Part shown: piece after piece, positions 1 through 9,718 of the stretch
How the letters are laid out: the number at the start of each line of letters is the position of its first letter
Numbering within the stretch: the stretch's first letter is position 1
DNA from: Sipunculus nudus
Taxonomy: Eukaryota; Annelida; Sipuncula; Golfingiida; Sipunculidae
Direction of reading: 5' to 3'
NCBI GenBank assembly: GCA_026874595.1
Contig: CM049313.1
Span: 34,377,159 to 34,441,158 of the forward strand
DNA: 64,000 nucleotides
Position numbers and translations under genes: made by a program
Notes under the pieces: model-generated
The model's input: the letters and a program-made list of their open reading frames with translations, nothing else
The model's database searches: none
What the model was told of the DNA's origin: nothing

Positions 1-138
1 AGCGCAGTACCAGCTGACAGCGCAGGTCGATCGCCAGTAAATGCATTGAAGATTTGACTATCTGACATGGACCCTTTTCCACCAACATCTATCAAGAGGA
101 ACTTTAACTGGGCATCCAACAGGGCCAAAACACCACAG
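1..138 (-). pseudogene. Out-of-frame continuation of the Harbinger transposase
   Basis: This frame carries the catalytic core after the shift at 139-146: a GVLALLDAQLKF strand, then the second Asp in IDVGGKGS and the SDSQIF helix. It is open up to base 1 and is cut by the window edge. Confidence 0.8.
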
Positions 139-1137
139 AAAAAAAAGTCCCTTGTAGTTATGACAGAGAGTGCCCGTGTTTGCTCGACATCTAATGGTCA
201 CGTATTTGCCATCCAGAGCACAACAGGCATGGGGGATGTTCCATCTCTTCTCGAAATCATCAGCTATTTGTCTCCACTCCTTCGGTTTTGTTGGACACTT
301 GATCATCGCGTCCTTGTAGGCCCTTGTAATGGCAGGACAGACATCGGGCACAAAGAAGCTAATCGTGTTGCGGGCCACTCTGTAGTCATACTGAAGGGTG
401 GGGTACTTGTCACCAGTGGCCAGGTACCTCAGGGTGATGGCTAATTTGAGACCAGGTTGCAAGGCTTGACGCATTTCAGTATCTTGCCTGCGGATTGCTG
501 GACCCACCATCACCAGCAGCTCGTCAAACATAGCAGGCTCTTTCCTCAGGTAATTGAAGAATGACTGTTCATCTTCCAGTCTGAGCTCTCTCATGAGCTT
601 GGTGTAGTGGCCGAACTGTAATCTTCTTTCAACAGACAGCCAGGGTCTGACCCACATAGCCCTACGTCTCCTTTTTCGCTCCTGCTGCCTCCTGCAAGCT
701 GTTCGTGGAGCAGCATGATCTGTTGGCCTTGCAGACAGGCCAGTTGTAGCATGAAATTTCTGCCCATGCTGACTTGTGTGCATGGCTTCACTAAACTTTC
801 TTACACCGGTCATGTTATGTGTACTAGTCAGCAATGGGGACCATGGGAACCACCGACTGCCAGTCTGAAGCAGCGCAGTGGCATCTACCCACGCGCGCAG
901 TTCCGTCGTCTTAATCGCAGACGGATCGGGGACCGGTTGCTGCGGGATCATCATGATCGCAGCCCTGTCGTGGACTGAGCTCATCAATGGGTAGTAGGGA
1001 GACCTCATGCGCACGTAAGGGGAACGCAGTTTGATCATAAACGACGGTGTAGCAGCGCCATACAACGTAGTAGGAACGGTATAAAACGGCCGAAAATTGC
1101 ATTTGCACACGTTGTGCAAGCCTATTGACAGCGGCAT
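58..1137 (-). pseudogene. PIF/Harbinger (HARBI1-like) transposase, frameshifted, 5' part
   Basis: This reads as the N-terminal and central part of a DDE nuclease of the HARBI1/DDE_Tnp_4 family, which cuts and pastes PIF/Harbinger transposons. The family-typical helical region (FGHYTKLMRELRLEDE, then FDELLVMVGPAI) is followed by GLKLAITLRYLATGDKYPTL and by the first catalytic Asp in CCALDGKYV. After NYKG the frame is lost in a run of eight A on the plus strand (139-146). In the neighbouring frame the family motif around the second Asp (LIDVGGKGS, then SDSQIF) continues to the window edge, so the last catalytic Glu lies outside. One base too many in a homopolymer may be a true mutation or an assembly error. 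The first ~150 residues of the open frame do not look like the family, and translation may start near MWVRPWLSVERR (about position 660). Confidence 0.88.
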
Positions 1138-1230
1138 AAACGGTTGTTCCCATATTCATGGCGATCAACGCCGATCTGCTAGGTCGCCATGGTCGCCGTT
1201 AGGTCTCCTTCTCGTGTGATGGGGGCTTAA
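1138..1230 (-). mobile_element. Probable 5' terminal region of the Harbinger element
   Basis: Upstream of the transposase lies GGCGACC-rich sequence, including GGCGACCATGGCGACC read on the minus strand. It ends in a G/C-rich terminus next to TTAA (1227-1230), which suits the TWA target preference of PIF/Harbinger. The second terminus is outside the window, so the border is inferred. Confidence 0.45.
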
Positions 1231-1433
1231 CTGTCTGAGGACGTTTTAACATAATTTAAGAATACCTAAATTTCCATTGTGATAATTTTTAACCAATAAT
1301 TTATTATATCTCTTAAAATATATACAGTGTAGGGGGTATCTTCCGAATTCTAATAGCAGCAGTATTTACTCATACCAAGGATTTGCTTACATACACTTGA
1401 TTGCATGCATTCTAATTTATTCTTGCATAAGGC

Positions 1434-1435
<2 letters not shown>

Positions 1436-1492
<57 letters not shown>
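1436..1492. repeat. (TA)n microsatellite
   Basis: About 28 TA units, directly outside the left arm of the Penelope-like remnant. Confidence 0.97.
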
Positions 1493-1495
<3 letters not shown>

Positions 1496-1568
1496 GAAAT
1501 GATCTTCGTGTATGCAGTCTTTCCTAAATGGTCACACAGCGCTCTATGTTTTGCAACAGAGCATGATT

Positions 1569-1634
1569 TGCTAAGGTATGTGATGAATCTGAATCTCTAC
1601 CGTCGGTATCGTCTCTTCGGCTCATCAGGTGACT
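1569..1634 (-). repeat. Left inverted arm of Penelope-like element, hammerhead-like core
   Basis: The reverse complement of this segment matches 2440-2506 at about 60 of 67 positions. On the minus strand it has CCTGATGAGCCGAAGAGACG, then ATACCGACGGTAG. The invariant CTGATGA of hammerhead ribozymes is intact, while the GAAA box has become GATA. Penelope-like elements are known to carry hammerhead motifs in their terminal repeats. Confidence 0.7.
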
Positions 1635-1859
1635 GAAGTTCAAATTATTGCAATATTGGTTTTATAATTTCTTTTTAGCACGTTTTGGTGCCCTCTGACA
1701 AAATGTTATTTCTGGTTCGGTTTTTTTGCGGCGTTTTCGGGCAGCTCCCTGTGGGGCATTGTAACTGAGTTTTTGCTTGTATCCGCTTGTTCGTATTTCT
1801 TTTGATGCTTTTCTGAAGGTGTTTCATCTTTGGAAACTTATGATTGGCTAAAACCGAAC

Positions 1860-2430
1860 CAGATATATCATTGGATTTAACCTCCGTACAGTGCAATCAA
1901 TAAGACAAACGTCGGCAAAACTTTGTTGAAACTTGTACCCAAACACTTAGTTCTTGTATGAAGAACGTTAGATCGATAATACAAAGCCACAATACAAAAA
2001 TACCGTCTGAAAGGCGACAAAAAGAACCCACAAACAAATGCAATGCAATGTCAACAAATCTGACTTCCCTCTCAACGGGAAGTGCCTAACCCCGTCCATT
2101 GTCTACCAAGCCGGCTTGACCGAAGACCAATTCAAACAAAGGTATTACAACCAAAACAATCGTTCACGAAACCGAGCTTGCCAAACACGTATGGACCCTG
2201 AAAGACAAGCAACACAGTTTCACTCTCACCTGTTCTATGAACCAGCAGTCAAATACATTCATGACTTCTTCACCTCAGAGCAACTTGTGTTTGGCAGAGA
2301 AACTAGCAACCATAAGCTCAAAAAAAGAACCTATTGCACAAACGTTAGGAAATTGTTTCAACCTGCCGCCATGGTCCTTGGGCACCCAACTGTGCAGAAA
2401 AGAAATTATAGAAATCAATATCGCAATTAG
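1860..2430 (+). pseudogene. Penelope-like element: end of RT and GIY-YIG endonuclease, frameshifted
   Basis: Pieces in different plus frames follow the order of the C-terminal part of Penelope-like retroelement proteins. First comes TNVGKTLLKLV (about 1906-1938), then MKNVRSIIQSHNTKI (from 1961), both from the linker after reverse transcriptase. Next is NVNKSDFPLNGKCLTPSIVY with the Cys-rich entrance to the GIY-YIG nuclease (from 2047) and FKQRYYN. A further frame holds ELAKHVWTLKDKQHSFTL (from about 2174) and NLCLAEKLATI. In the family this nuclease nicks target DNA for target-primed reverse transcription. At least three frameshifts and a missing RT core show a dead copy. The identification rests on remembered family motifs. 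Confidence 0.72.
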
Positions 2431-2439
2431 TTAAACTTA

Positions 2440-2506
2440 AGTCACCTGATGAGCCGATTAGACGGAAACCGACGGTAGTTATTCAGATTCATCACATACC
2501 TTAGCA
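2440..2506 (+). repeat. Right inverted arm of Penelope-like element, hammerhead-like core
   Basis: The arm mirrors 1569-1634. It holds CTGATGA, a CCG/CGG pairing, then GGAAACC, GACGG and TAG. The last part can fold as a 2-3 bp stem III followed by the UA cleavage position. Stem II is imperfect, so ribozyme activity of this copy is doubtful. Confidence 0.7.
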
Positions 2507-2514
2507 TATTTCAT

Positions 2515-2525
2515 GTATATATATT

Positions 2526-2573
<48 letters not shown>
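2515..2573. repeat. (TA)n microsatellite, interrupted
   Basis: TA units with two short interruptions, lying just outside the right Penelope arm, as the tract at 1436-1492 lies outside the left arm. Confidence 0.95.
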
Positions 2574-2576
<3 letters not shown>

Positions 2577-2883
2577 CTCCATTTATACACAACAGACTAT
2601 CGGATCTATCCTTAAAAAATTATACTAAATAAAATATTTTAAAAATCTTAACCTGAAAATGGAAACGTGTTATTTTTGTTTATGTTGTGCTTGATTGTCA
2701 GATCTAATAACACTGTTCTGACATTGCTACCTTGTAGACGATCTACCAGACAGAGTAATAGCGAGAAGAACTGATCAAGGACAAAGCTCTACCCACGAAT
2801 ATCTGTTCCCTGTGGATACAGAACACTGTTAATCGACAATATGTATTACTTCTGTCTGGTTTCTTTTTTTTTGCACATATCTC
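2574..2883. other. No gene seen
   Basis: Unique AT-rich sequence between the Penelope remnant and the next dispersed repeat. Nothing recognised. Confidence 0.6.
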
Positions 2884-3187
2884 AAATGCCGTCCGCCAAG
2901 GGGGTGTGCGTTTATCTCCTGTCGTGTGTGTGTGTGTGTGTGCTTTTTGTGTGTAAACAACACGAGTCACGCAATCATGAACGGAATTTGCAGGGCAGAG
3001 AAGTGATTAGATTTTTGCGTGGATCTAGCACATGATCCGGTTCCAGGGACGTCATCAAGGAATATTCACATGTCAAAATGTACGAATGAATCTGGGAATA
3101 TGGGCCGATTAAGTGCAATCAAAAACGGTTTTGGTAGCATCCCCCAATAGGAACCCCCGCAATTTCGAGGCTTGCATTCCTTAGGTT
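2884..3187 (+). repeat. Dispersed ~300-bp repeat family, copy 1
   Basis: It begins with CCGCCAAGGGGGTGTGCG and a GT run, continues with ACGCAATCATGAACGGAAT and GACGTCATCAAGGA, and ends with GAGGCTTGCATTCCTTAG. Related copies lie at 53490-53830 (same strand) and 31780-31960 (opposite strand). No coding capacity is seen; it is probably a non-autonomous element. Confidence 0.75.
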
Positions 3188-3227
3188 TCAATGATTTTTT
3201 ATGTTACAACACGTTTATATGGAGCCC

Positions 3228-3496
3228 TATGGAGCCCCTACTGTGACATACGTGATATTTTTTTCTGGGTAAATATCGCGTTCCCTTGCGATATTTTCGC
3301 GTTCCCGCGCGATAATATCGCATTCCCTCGCGATAATATCGCGTTCCCTCGCGATAATATCGCGTTCCCTCGCGATCTTTTTGCGTTCCCTCGCGATAAG
3401 GAACGCGATATTATCGCGAGGGAACACGAAAAGATCGTTTTCAGATTTCATGGCGGTAGTTTAACCCATAAAATATTTTTCTTTAGGGGCTCCATA
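3228..3496. mobile_element. Short inverted-repeat element (MITE-like) filled with palindromic 21-bp units
   Basis: The ends are TATGGAGCCCCTA and its exact reverse complement at 3484-3496. Between them lie about six units of roughly 21 bp built on GCGATAATATCGC (a palindrome around one base) plus GTTCCCTC. One unit runs in inverted orientation near 3400. Because the unit is 21 bp, one frame reads as FPRDNIA repeats, which is not evidence of a protein. Confidence 0.75.
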
Positions 3497-3675
3497 TGAA
3501 TACATAAGTATATATGAAAATGTATTCCATACAGACTTGTGTGGCACTTTGTTACATGTAGGGGTTTGTTTGTTTGTTTATTATTTATTTAGATATTAAT
3601 TCATTTTATTTTCCTATTTAAGTTTTTGTCACCCCAAATTATGTGAATTATTATTATCTATGTGGTTGTTGTTGA

Positions 3676-3717
<42 letters not shown>

Positions 3718-5118
3718 GACCTTGTTTGTTCAGATTACATCTGTTTATTTTTTTAAAGTGGAGTGATATGAGTTAAAGGAACAGTTATATAGACATTTCA
3801 ATCATAGTTAACAATATACATAATTGGCTGTTCAAATTACTTTATTGTTCAGATCAATAGTATAGCGCATGTTGGAAACTTGTATAGAATTAATGATGAT
3901 TGCATTTCTTGTCCTCTAAGATTAATGGTAAATTATGATGATATAAAAACATATATATAAGTAATGCCGTTACACATTTGTTATATTTATTTCTATATTG
4001 ATTTTAAACTCTGATACAAGTTGGAACTATGGGCCTGTGGCCTTCTTTTCCAGAATGAAGTATTTCTTCTTCTTGACACGCTGATGTCAGTAAAGCAGTT
4101 GGATGCAAATGTATTAATCTAAACTACACTTAATGTTTTCCTTAAAAGATAAGATACCCAGTTGTGCACAGTTATCATTTCAGCGTACAGCTCCTCACAG
4201 TTTCCGGTCTTGACCCGACATTATTATTTCCTACCGTTCACCAGAGGTCGCGAGTGTTTAAAAAGGGCTCCATTGCAGGATACCGCAGTATGACTACTGT
4301 TATAACCATCCAACATTAGCGGGTCAATTGACAACGTCTGTCATGTACGGGAGCGTCACGCGATACCTCACATTATGACTGCTGTATTATTCTGTGGCTG
4401 TCCTAGGGATTCGTACCCCACATGACGTAAAAAGGAAGGACAAGCTTTGTGTTTTGTATACACTTTTTGTTCTAAAGGCAAAGTTCCTGAATTATTAAAT
4501 GTAGTCTAGTGAGACTCGTGACATTAAGCCCCCCCCCCATCATGATATGTCTAAACAATGTATGTATGTGTGTTTATGTGCATGTCTCGCATTCTATCCC
4601 TCCCTCCCTCCCCAACTCCCTGTATGCATTATTTTGTTTGTGAGTTTATTTTCAGGATGGTAGTAGTTCAAATCGAGTGTATAGAAGCGCATGTCCGTCG
4701 GTATGTTTGTATATTCGTTTGGTAGGCCCTATAGCGTGTGCATGCGTGCGTCTGCGAATCTTTCATCTGCGTACACAAAATACCTGATGGGACGTTCTTT
4801 CCGCTGTACTACTTCGACGTACGAGAGTCCAAAAATTGTACTGTCGGAAAAAGGTATTTTCGGAAACAGTGTTGACACAATAGACGCACAACTTCCGAAC
4901 GCGTGTCTGAACATCAACTTTGCACAATTTAATGAGGTGGCAATGTGTAGCGTTATACTTAATATTTACTAAAAAAGGGGGGGGGGGAGCATGTTATTGA
5001 TGCTTTAAGAAAATTAGTCGAACAATAAAACAAGTATCTCATATTAGTAGTCCATATCAGGATTTATTTGCAGTCAATAACAAATGTACGCTGAAAAATT
5101 GAATGTATTTATGGGTGG
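3497..5118. other. Intergenic, no gene seen
   Basis: AT-rich DNA with an (ATT)n microsatellite at 3678-3716, a C-run near 4532 and a G-run at 4977-4987. A 93-residue frame at 4691-4972 has no recognisable features and is probably chance. Confidence 0.6.
3678..3716. repeat. (ATT)n microsatellite
   Basis: Thirteen uninterrupted ATT units. Confidence 0.97.
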
Positions 5119-5379
5119 TGTTACAGCTGTCTCTTTTGTTGTCATTCTGATTCGTGTTAGGCTCAAGCCCTGGGCGTTGCTATGGCTTGTAGAGACACAG
5201 CGCTAGGTTTAATTCGTACTGGTTAATCTCTCGCGGAGTGTAAACACAGCATCACTGTCGTGCTTGTATCGAATGTTCAGGTCTGTGCACGTGTATTGTT
5301 CTTTCGATTGTTCGTGAAATAGAAGTTTCTGGAATTTTCGAATGAAAAGTTATAAATAGGGGCTGTGTTTTAGAGCCAG

Positions 5380-5419
<40 letters not shown>

Positions 5420-5891
5420 ATATTCCAGCGGACACGAAAGAGTGTGAGTCAGGTTTGGGACCTATCCGATAACTACAGTAATTTCAGGGATTCTACTAAC
5501 TCTATGCATATTTAGTGCGGCCTGTCTTCAGTTTGCTTTCGGGTTTATAACAAGAGCTTTACTTTGGACTATTTGAACTATTTACGTGGATTATTGGTTT
5601 TGTTGTCGCTGTGACAGTGGTGATATCCAGGTACTGTATACTTTATTTATTACAGTGTGTAATTGTATTGATTTTATGTTGTACTGTTGTTATACTGTGT
5701 AATTGTATTGATTTAGTGTATTGTAATGTTAGGATTGGTTTGAGATTAAATTATAATTATTTTTCAACTTGTTAATTCATTCCCCTAGACATTTCACGCC
5801 GCCTAGTGTTATAGAATCTGATTTTTTTTCTCCATGACAAAATTTATGCTGGTATCGACTACGTGATCTGTCAATATTAGGTTCCATAACA
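5119..5891 (+). repeat. 5' LTR
   Basis: Starts TGTTAC and ends GTTCCATAACA, the usual TG...CA borders with a short inverted repeat. The 3' border is fixed by the primer-binding site and by the matching end at 9665-9718. It contains a TATA box and a (GA)n run at about 5383-5412, downstream of the promoter. Confidence 0.75.
5351..5358 (+). promoter_or_regulatory. TATA box of the LTR promoter
   Basis: TATAAATA followed by GGGGCTGTG inside the LTR, about 230 bp after its start and upstream of the GA run. This is a normal place for the U3/R boundary. Confidence 0.6.
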
Positions 5892-5897
5892 TAAAAA

Positions 5898-5914
5898 TGG
5901 GGGCTCGTCCGGGA
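5898..5914 (+). promoter_or_regulatory. tRNA-Pro-type primer-binding site
   Basis: TGGGGGCTCGTCCGGGA lies six bases after the LTR end. It is the well-known sequence complementary to the 3' end of tRNA-Pro used for minus-strand priming by many LTR elements. Confidence 0.85.
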
Positions 5915-6039
5915 AGCTTAATAGTTTTGAAAATTTATTAGGCCTTGACCTAGACACATTATTTACATTACATTGTTTACAAGATTTACCTCAGTGTTTT
6001 TTTAAATTGTTATTATTTTAACATCTTAACAAGGCAGAT

Positions 6040-7250
6040 TTCAAACCCGAGACATTTGTTGAGGATCCCGACCCTGATCAACTTGAACAGTTGACAAAGG
6101 AACAGTTGTTGCGTTTGGGACAACACTTAGGGCAAGGTGTGAAAAAAGCTTTGAGAAAGGCTGATATAATTGCTAAAAATCTTGCAAGATCTGGTTCCCA
6201 AAGGTTTAATTGAGGAGAGCGAAGCGGAAACATAAAAAAACCACAGCCTTGCTATGCAGTGAGAATTTAAAAAGTTAGAAATGCAACATGAACTAGCATT
6301 TAAACAATTAGAATTAGAAAATCAAAGAGAAAAGAGGAAAGAACATGAAAGGTTAAAAAAGTTAGCATTAGTGAAAGAAAAACAAAGAGGAGAGAGGGAA
6401 GAACATGTAAGGTTGGAAAGAGAAAGACTAGAAAAAGAAAAAGAGATTGAGTTAAAACGACTGGAGTTAGAAAGACTTACATTTAACTCACAATTTTGAT
6501 GTTACTAAACACATTAGACTTATCCCAACTTTTTTAAGAAAAAGAGGTTGATAAATATTTCTTACACTTTGAGAACGTAGCTGAAAATTTAAAATGGCCT
6601 AAGGAAAATTGGACTATGCTATTACAAAGTGTATTGACTGGCAAGGCCAGAGAAATTTATACAGAGCTTTCAGTAGAAGCCGCTGCAGACTATGACCAGG
6701 TTAAACGGTTAATTCTAAAAGGTTATGAGTGAGTTCTGGAGGCTTAAAGCCAGAAATTGAGAAATAGGGAAGAGCGCAAAGAACAGACCTATGTCGAATT
6801 TGTATGGACAAAAGAGCAGTTGTTTGATCAATGGTTTAGTTAAAAAAATGTAATGAAAGTTTATGACAATTTGCGCCAGTTGATTTTGCTTGAAGAATTT
6901 AAGCGCTGCATTAACGCAGATGTTAAAACTTTTCTTGATGAGAAAAGTCCTGAAACACTTGACATTGCTGCTCAATTAGCTGATGATTTTTCAATTCAAA
7001 CATAATGTCCTTTACTATCAAATCAAACCAGTCATTCACAAACAAGAATGTAAATCAGTATGGTCAAAAGAAGTTTAAAGCGCAGTCACCAAGTACTAGT
7101 AGTCCTGATAGTTCAACAAAGTCCATTGCTACATCTCAGGCCACGTCCACTTGGTCTATTTCCAACAAAGACCAGTCATTTGCAAAGAAATTCTGTAATT
7201 ACTGCAAGAAGGAAGGTCATCTAATATCTGACTGCTGAAAACTTGCGAAT
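6040..7250 (+). pseudogene. gag remnant: coiled coil, capsid-like region, CCHC knuckle
   Basis: Fragments in several plus frames, broken by stops. From 6281 a 72-residue Lys/Glu/Arg-rich stretch forms an obvious coiled coil. From about 6545 a capsid-like segment reads VDKYFLHFENVAENLKWP, then LLQSVLTGKAREIYTELS. A later segment has FKRCINADVKTFLDE (about 6898). Near 7192-7236 is the nucleocapsid knuckle FCNYCKKEGHLISDC, with perfect C-X2-C-X4-H-X4-C spacing. In this family Gag assembles the particle and binds RNA. Stops interrupt at several points, for example at the end of the coiled coil. Confidence 0.75.
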
Positions 7251-7728
7251 AAACCAAATAGCAAACCTTCTGGTTTTGTTTCAAAATCTATGCGTAGCAT
7301 AGAATAAGAGCCAAGCTCTTTTCATGTAAATAATGACTCTAATAAAGAGTTTGATGCAACGGAGGCCAACGTGCCGTCTAATTCCAAAGAAGAATCCGTA
7401 GGTTGTAGGGTAAAAACTTCATTGATTCCTGCGAGGAATTTAATAAGGCTAGGTCCTTTCAAGACTCCTGCGAGCGGTATCTACTGAATAAGGCTAAGTT
7501 CTTTTATGACTCTTGCGAGAGTATTTAAAATGAGGCCAGGTCCTCTTATTACAAACAGAAGTTTGTTTCTGCTGAGGAAAATTCCTCTGTTGACTCCCAT
7601 GAGGAGTTTGATTGTCATGAGGATGAAGATTCCTTTAGTGACTCTGAAAAAGAGTTTATGACTGACACTGTCAATGTCAGTTCTTTTTTTATGAAACTGA
7701 GGTAGTAGATTCCTCTCCTGACTCTGAA

Positions 7729-8160
7729 ATGGAGTTATTTGAGCCATTCACACATGATGGTTTTGTATCACTTTCAAGTGATTTTTCAGATTCTACCCCT
7801 ATTAGAATTTTAAGGGACACTGGTTCAGGCCAGACTCTCATGTTAGCGAACACTTTGCCATTTTCTAATAGGTCTTTTACTGGTGCACATGCACTTGTTA
7901 ATGGTGTGTTTTCAGACCAGCACACTTCAGTTCCGCTGCACAGTACATTTAAAGTCAGATTTGATTTCTGGGAATATTACTAAGGGCATAAGAACTACTT
8001 TACCCTTTAAGGGAATTCCGTTGCTACTAAGCAATGATGTTGCAGGTGACAAAGTACAGCCTGTACCAATAGTGACAGAAAGGTGTCACTTGATAGGGAC
8101 ACTGATCCTGACAGTCAGGAAATTTCTGGTTTGTATCCTTTATGTGCTGTAACTAGATCT
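7729..8160 (+). pseudogene. Retroelement aspartic protease remnant
   Basis: The active-site strand reads IRILRDTGSGQTLML, with the DTG triad about 25 residues into the 7729 frame. It is followed by GAHALVNGVFSD and by a frameshift near 7950, after which the frame continues with IPLLLSNDVAGDK, the typical second lobe. The TRSMAKK stretch near 8150 begins the linker toward integrase. The region cannot give an active enzyme as it stands. Confidence 0.7.
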
Positions 8161-8369
8161 ATGGCCAAGAAAAACACACATGAGGATAATGGTCCAGATA
8201 AAAACACTCTGGGGTCACTTGTGACTCGTCTTAGGACTCACCCGTACAGGATACAGGATTTTCAAGGTCAGAACTTATCGCGGAACAGGACCCTGATATT
8301 TCATGTTTTTTTCCCAGGGCAGTTTCTAAAGATGAACTGTCACAGAACTTTCTATGTTAAAAATTTAGT

Positions 8370-9070
8370 GCGTATGCGTTAAATGGCGACCACCTGACGT
8401 ATGCGCTGATGATGAGTGGGCCATCAAACATTAAACAGTAATTCCCAAAAGATATCGCAATGAAATTCTAAGCATGGCACATAAGGCTCCTTTGTCTGGC
8501 CATTTAGATAAAAATAAAACTTATCAGAAAGTTAGTACACACTTCTATTGGCCTTACCTCAGGAAAGGTGTTGTACAATGTTGTAATTCATGCCATCCAT
8601 GCCAGATGGTAGGCAAGCCCAATCAGAATCCTCCTAAGGCCCCACTTAGGCCTATTCCTGCTTTCGTGGAACCATTAAGTGGGGTCATTGTTGATTGTGT
8701 TGGACCACTGCCCAAAATAAAATCTGGACATGAATATTTGCTGACAATTATGTGCGCACCGACCAGGTTACCTGAGACAATACCATTGCGCAAAATTAAT
8801 GCCAAATGTGTTCTCAAAGCTCTGACCAAGTTTTTCAGGACGTTTGGATTACCGGGGTCCGTCCAGTCTGACAAAGGGTCTAATTTTATGTCTGGCTTAT
8901 TCCAATAAGTTATGCTTGAGCTAGGTATGGAGCAGTACAGCTATTCGCCATACCATCCTGAAAGTCAGGGCGCCCTCGAGCGTTTTCAAAGGACATTAAA
9001 AACCATGACTAAGACATTGTTATGACACACAGAAGAGACTGGGATAAAGGAATCCACTTATTGCTGTTTG
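8370..9070 (+). pseudogene. Retroelement integrase remnant
   Basis: A linker (KWRPPDV-like, then DEWAIKH, with a stop) leads into the intact 144-residue frame at 8474-8908. It begins with the HHCC zinc-binding region (H...H in APLSGHLDKNKTY, then CNSCHPC). The core follows, with the first catalytic Asp in VIVDCVGPLP and the second in QSDKGSNFMSG. After a stop at 8907 the same frame continues with YSPYHPESQGALERF, which supplies the catalytic Glu. Downstream to about 9390, weaker fragments of the C-terminal region (FVPGEKVLAL) can be read. Integrase inserts the cDNA into host DNA; this copy is broken. Confidence 0.85.
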
Positions 9071-9664
9071 CTGTCAGAGAATAATTTCAAAAGGCCTTGG
9101 GTTTCAGCCCCTTTTAACTAGTTTTTTTAACACTTAGTTCGCGGTCCATAAAAACTGCATAAAGAAAAACTCTTGTGTGAAAATCCTGATTCTCTTAGTT
9201 TATTGCAGTATGTCTCAGACTTTCGCGCCAAACTATACAATGCTTGTGAGATAACAAAGTCAGATCTAAAATCTGCACAAAGTAAAATGAAACAAAGTAT
9301 GACAAGCACACTGTAGGTAGAGCGTTTGTACCTGGTGAAAAAGTCCTTGCCTTGCCTTGGGTATTTTGGTCCTTCCATTGTTGACAAGAAGGTCAGTGAT
9401 ATAAATTAAATATTGTTAACACCAGATAGGCGTAGGAAAAAACAACTGTGCCATGTTAACATGTTGTAACCATAATGTGACAGAAATAGCACATCAGATG
9501 TTGTACATAATGCTACTGCTGTTAATTGTAGAAAAAACTGACCCTGGCCCAGTTTAAGTAGATACTGATTGTAAGTGTGATGTAGACATGCAGTGTGGAA
9601 AAGTACCACTCAGACGTGCTTAAAAACCTGGATACCAAACTGCCACACTTTGCCGCACAATTGC

Positions 9665-9718
9665 AAAAATTTAGTCTGGTCACGACTACGTGATCTGTTG
9701 ATTTTAGGTTCCGTAACA
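9665..9718 (+). repeat. Remnant of the 3' LTR end
   Basis: About 50 bp ending GGTTCCGTAACA match the last part of the 5' LTR (CGACTACGTGATCTG is shared exactly). Sequence upstream of it is unrelated to the LTR, so most of the 3' LTR is gone. The junction lies at a shared AAATTTA. Confidence 0.7.

Larger units (their letters stand above)
5119..9718 (+). mobile_element. Decayed Ty3/gypsy LTR retrotransposon (Gmr1-like domain order suspected)
   Basis: Order seen: 5' LTR, tRNA-Pro-type primer site, gag with coiled coil and CCHC knuckle, aspartic protease, integrase, then an LTR-end fragment. Integrase follows protease directly, and no reverse transcriptase or RNase H motif was found. In the Gmr1 group of Ty3/gypsy elements integrase precedes reverse transcriptase, so the natural explanation is loss of the 3' RT part rather than of the middle. 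Multiple stops and frameshifts make it inactive. No target-site duplication is visible, as expected if the 3' end was lost by deletion. Confidence 0.8.

Noticed and set aside
1397-1636. 79-residue frame with YIYIYI
   Set aside because: Translation of the (TA)n tract and the Penelope arm.
3191-3499. 102-residue FPRDNIA repeat protein
   Set aside because: The 21-bp palindromic unit happens to keep frame. Its ends coincide with the inverted-repeat element, not with a gene.
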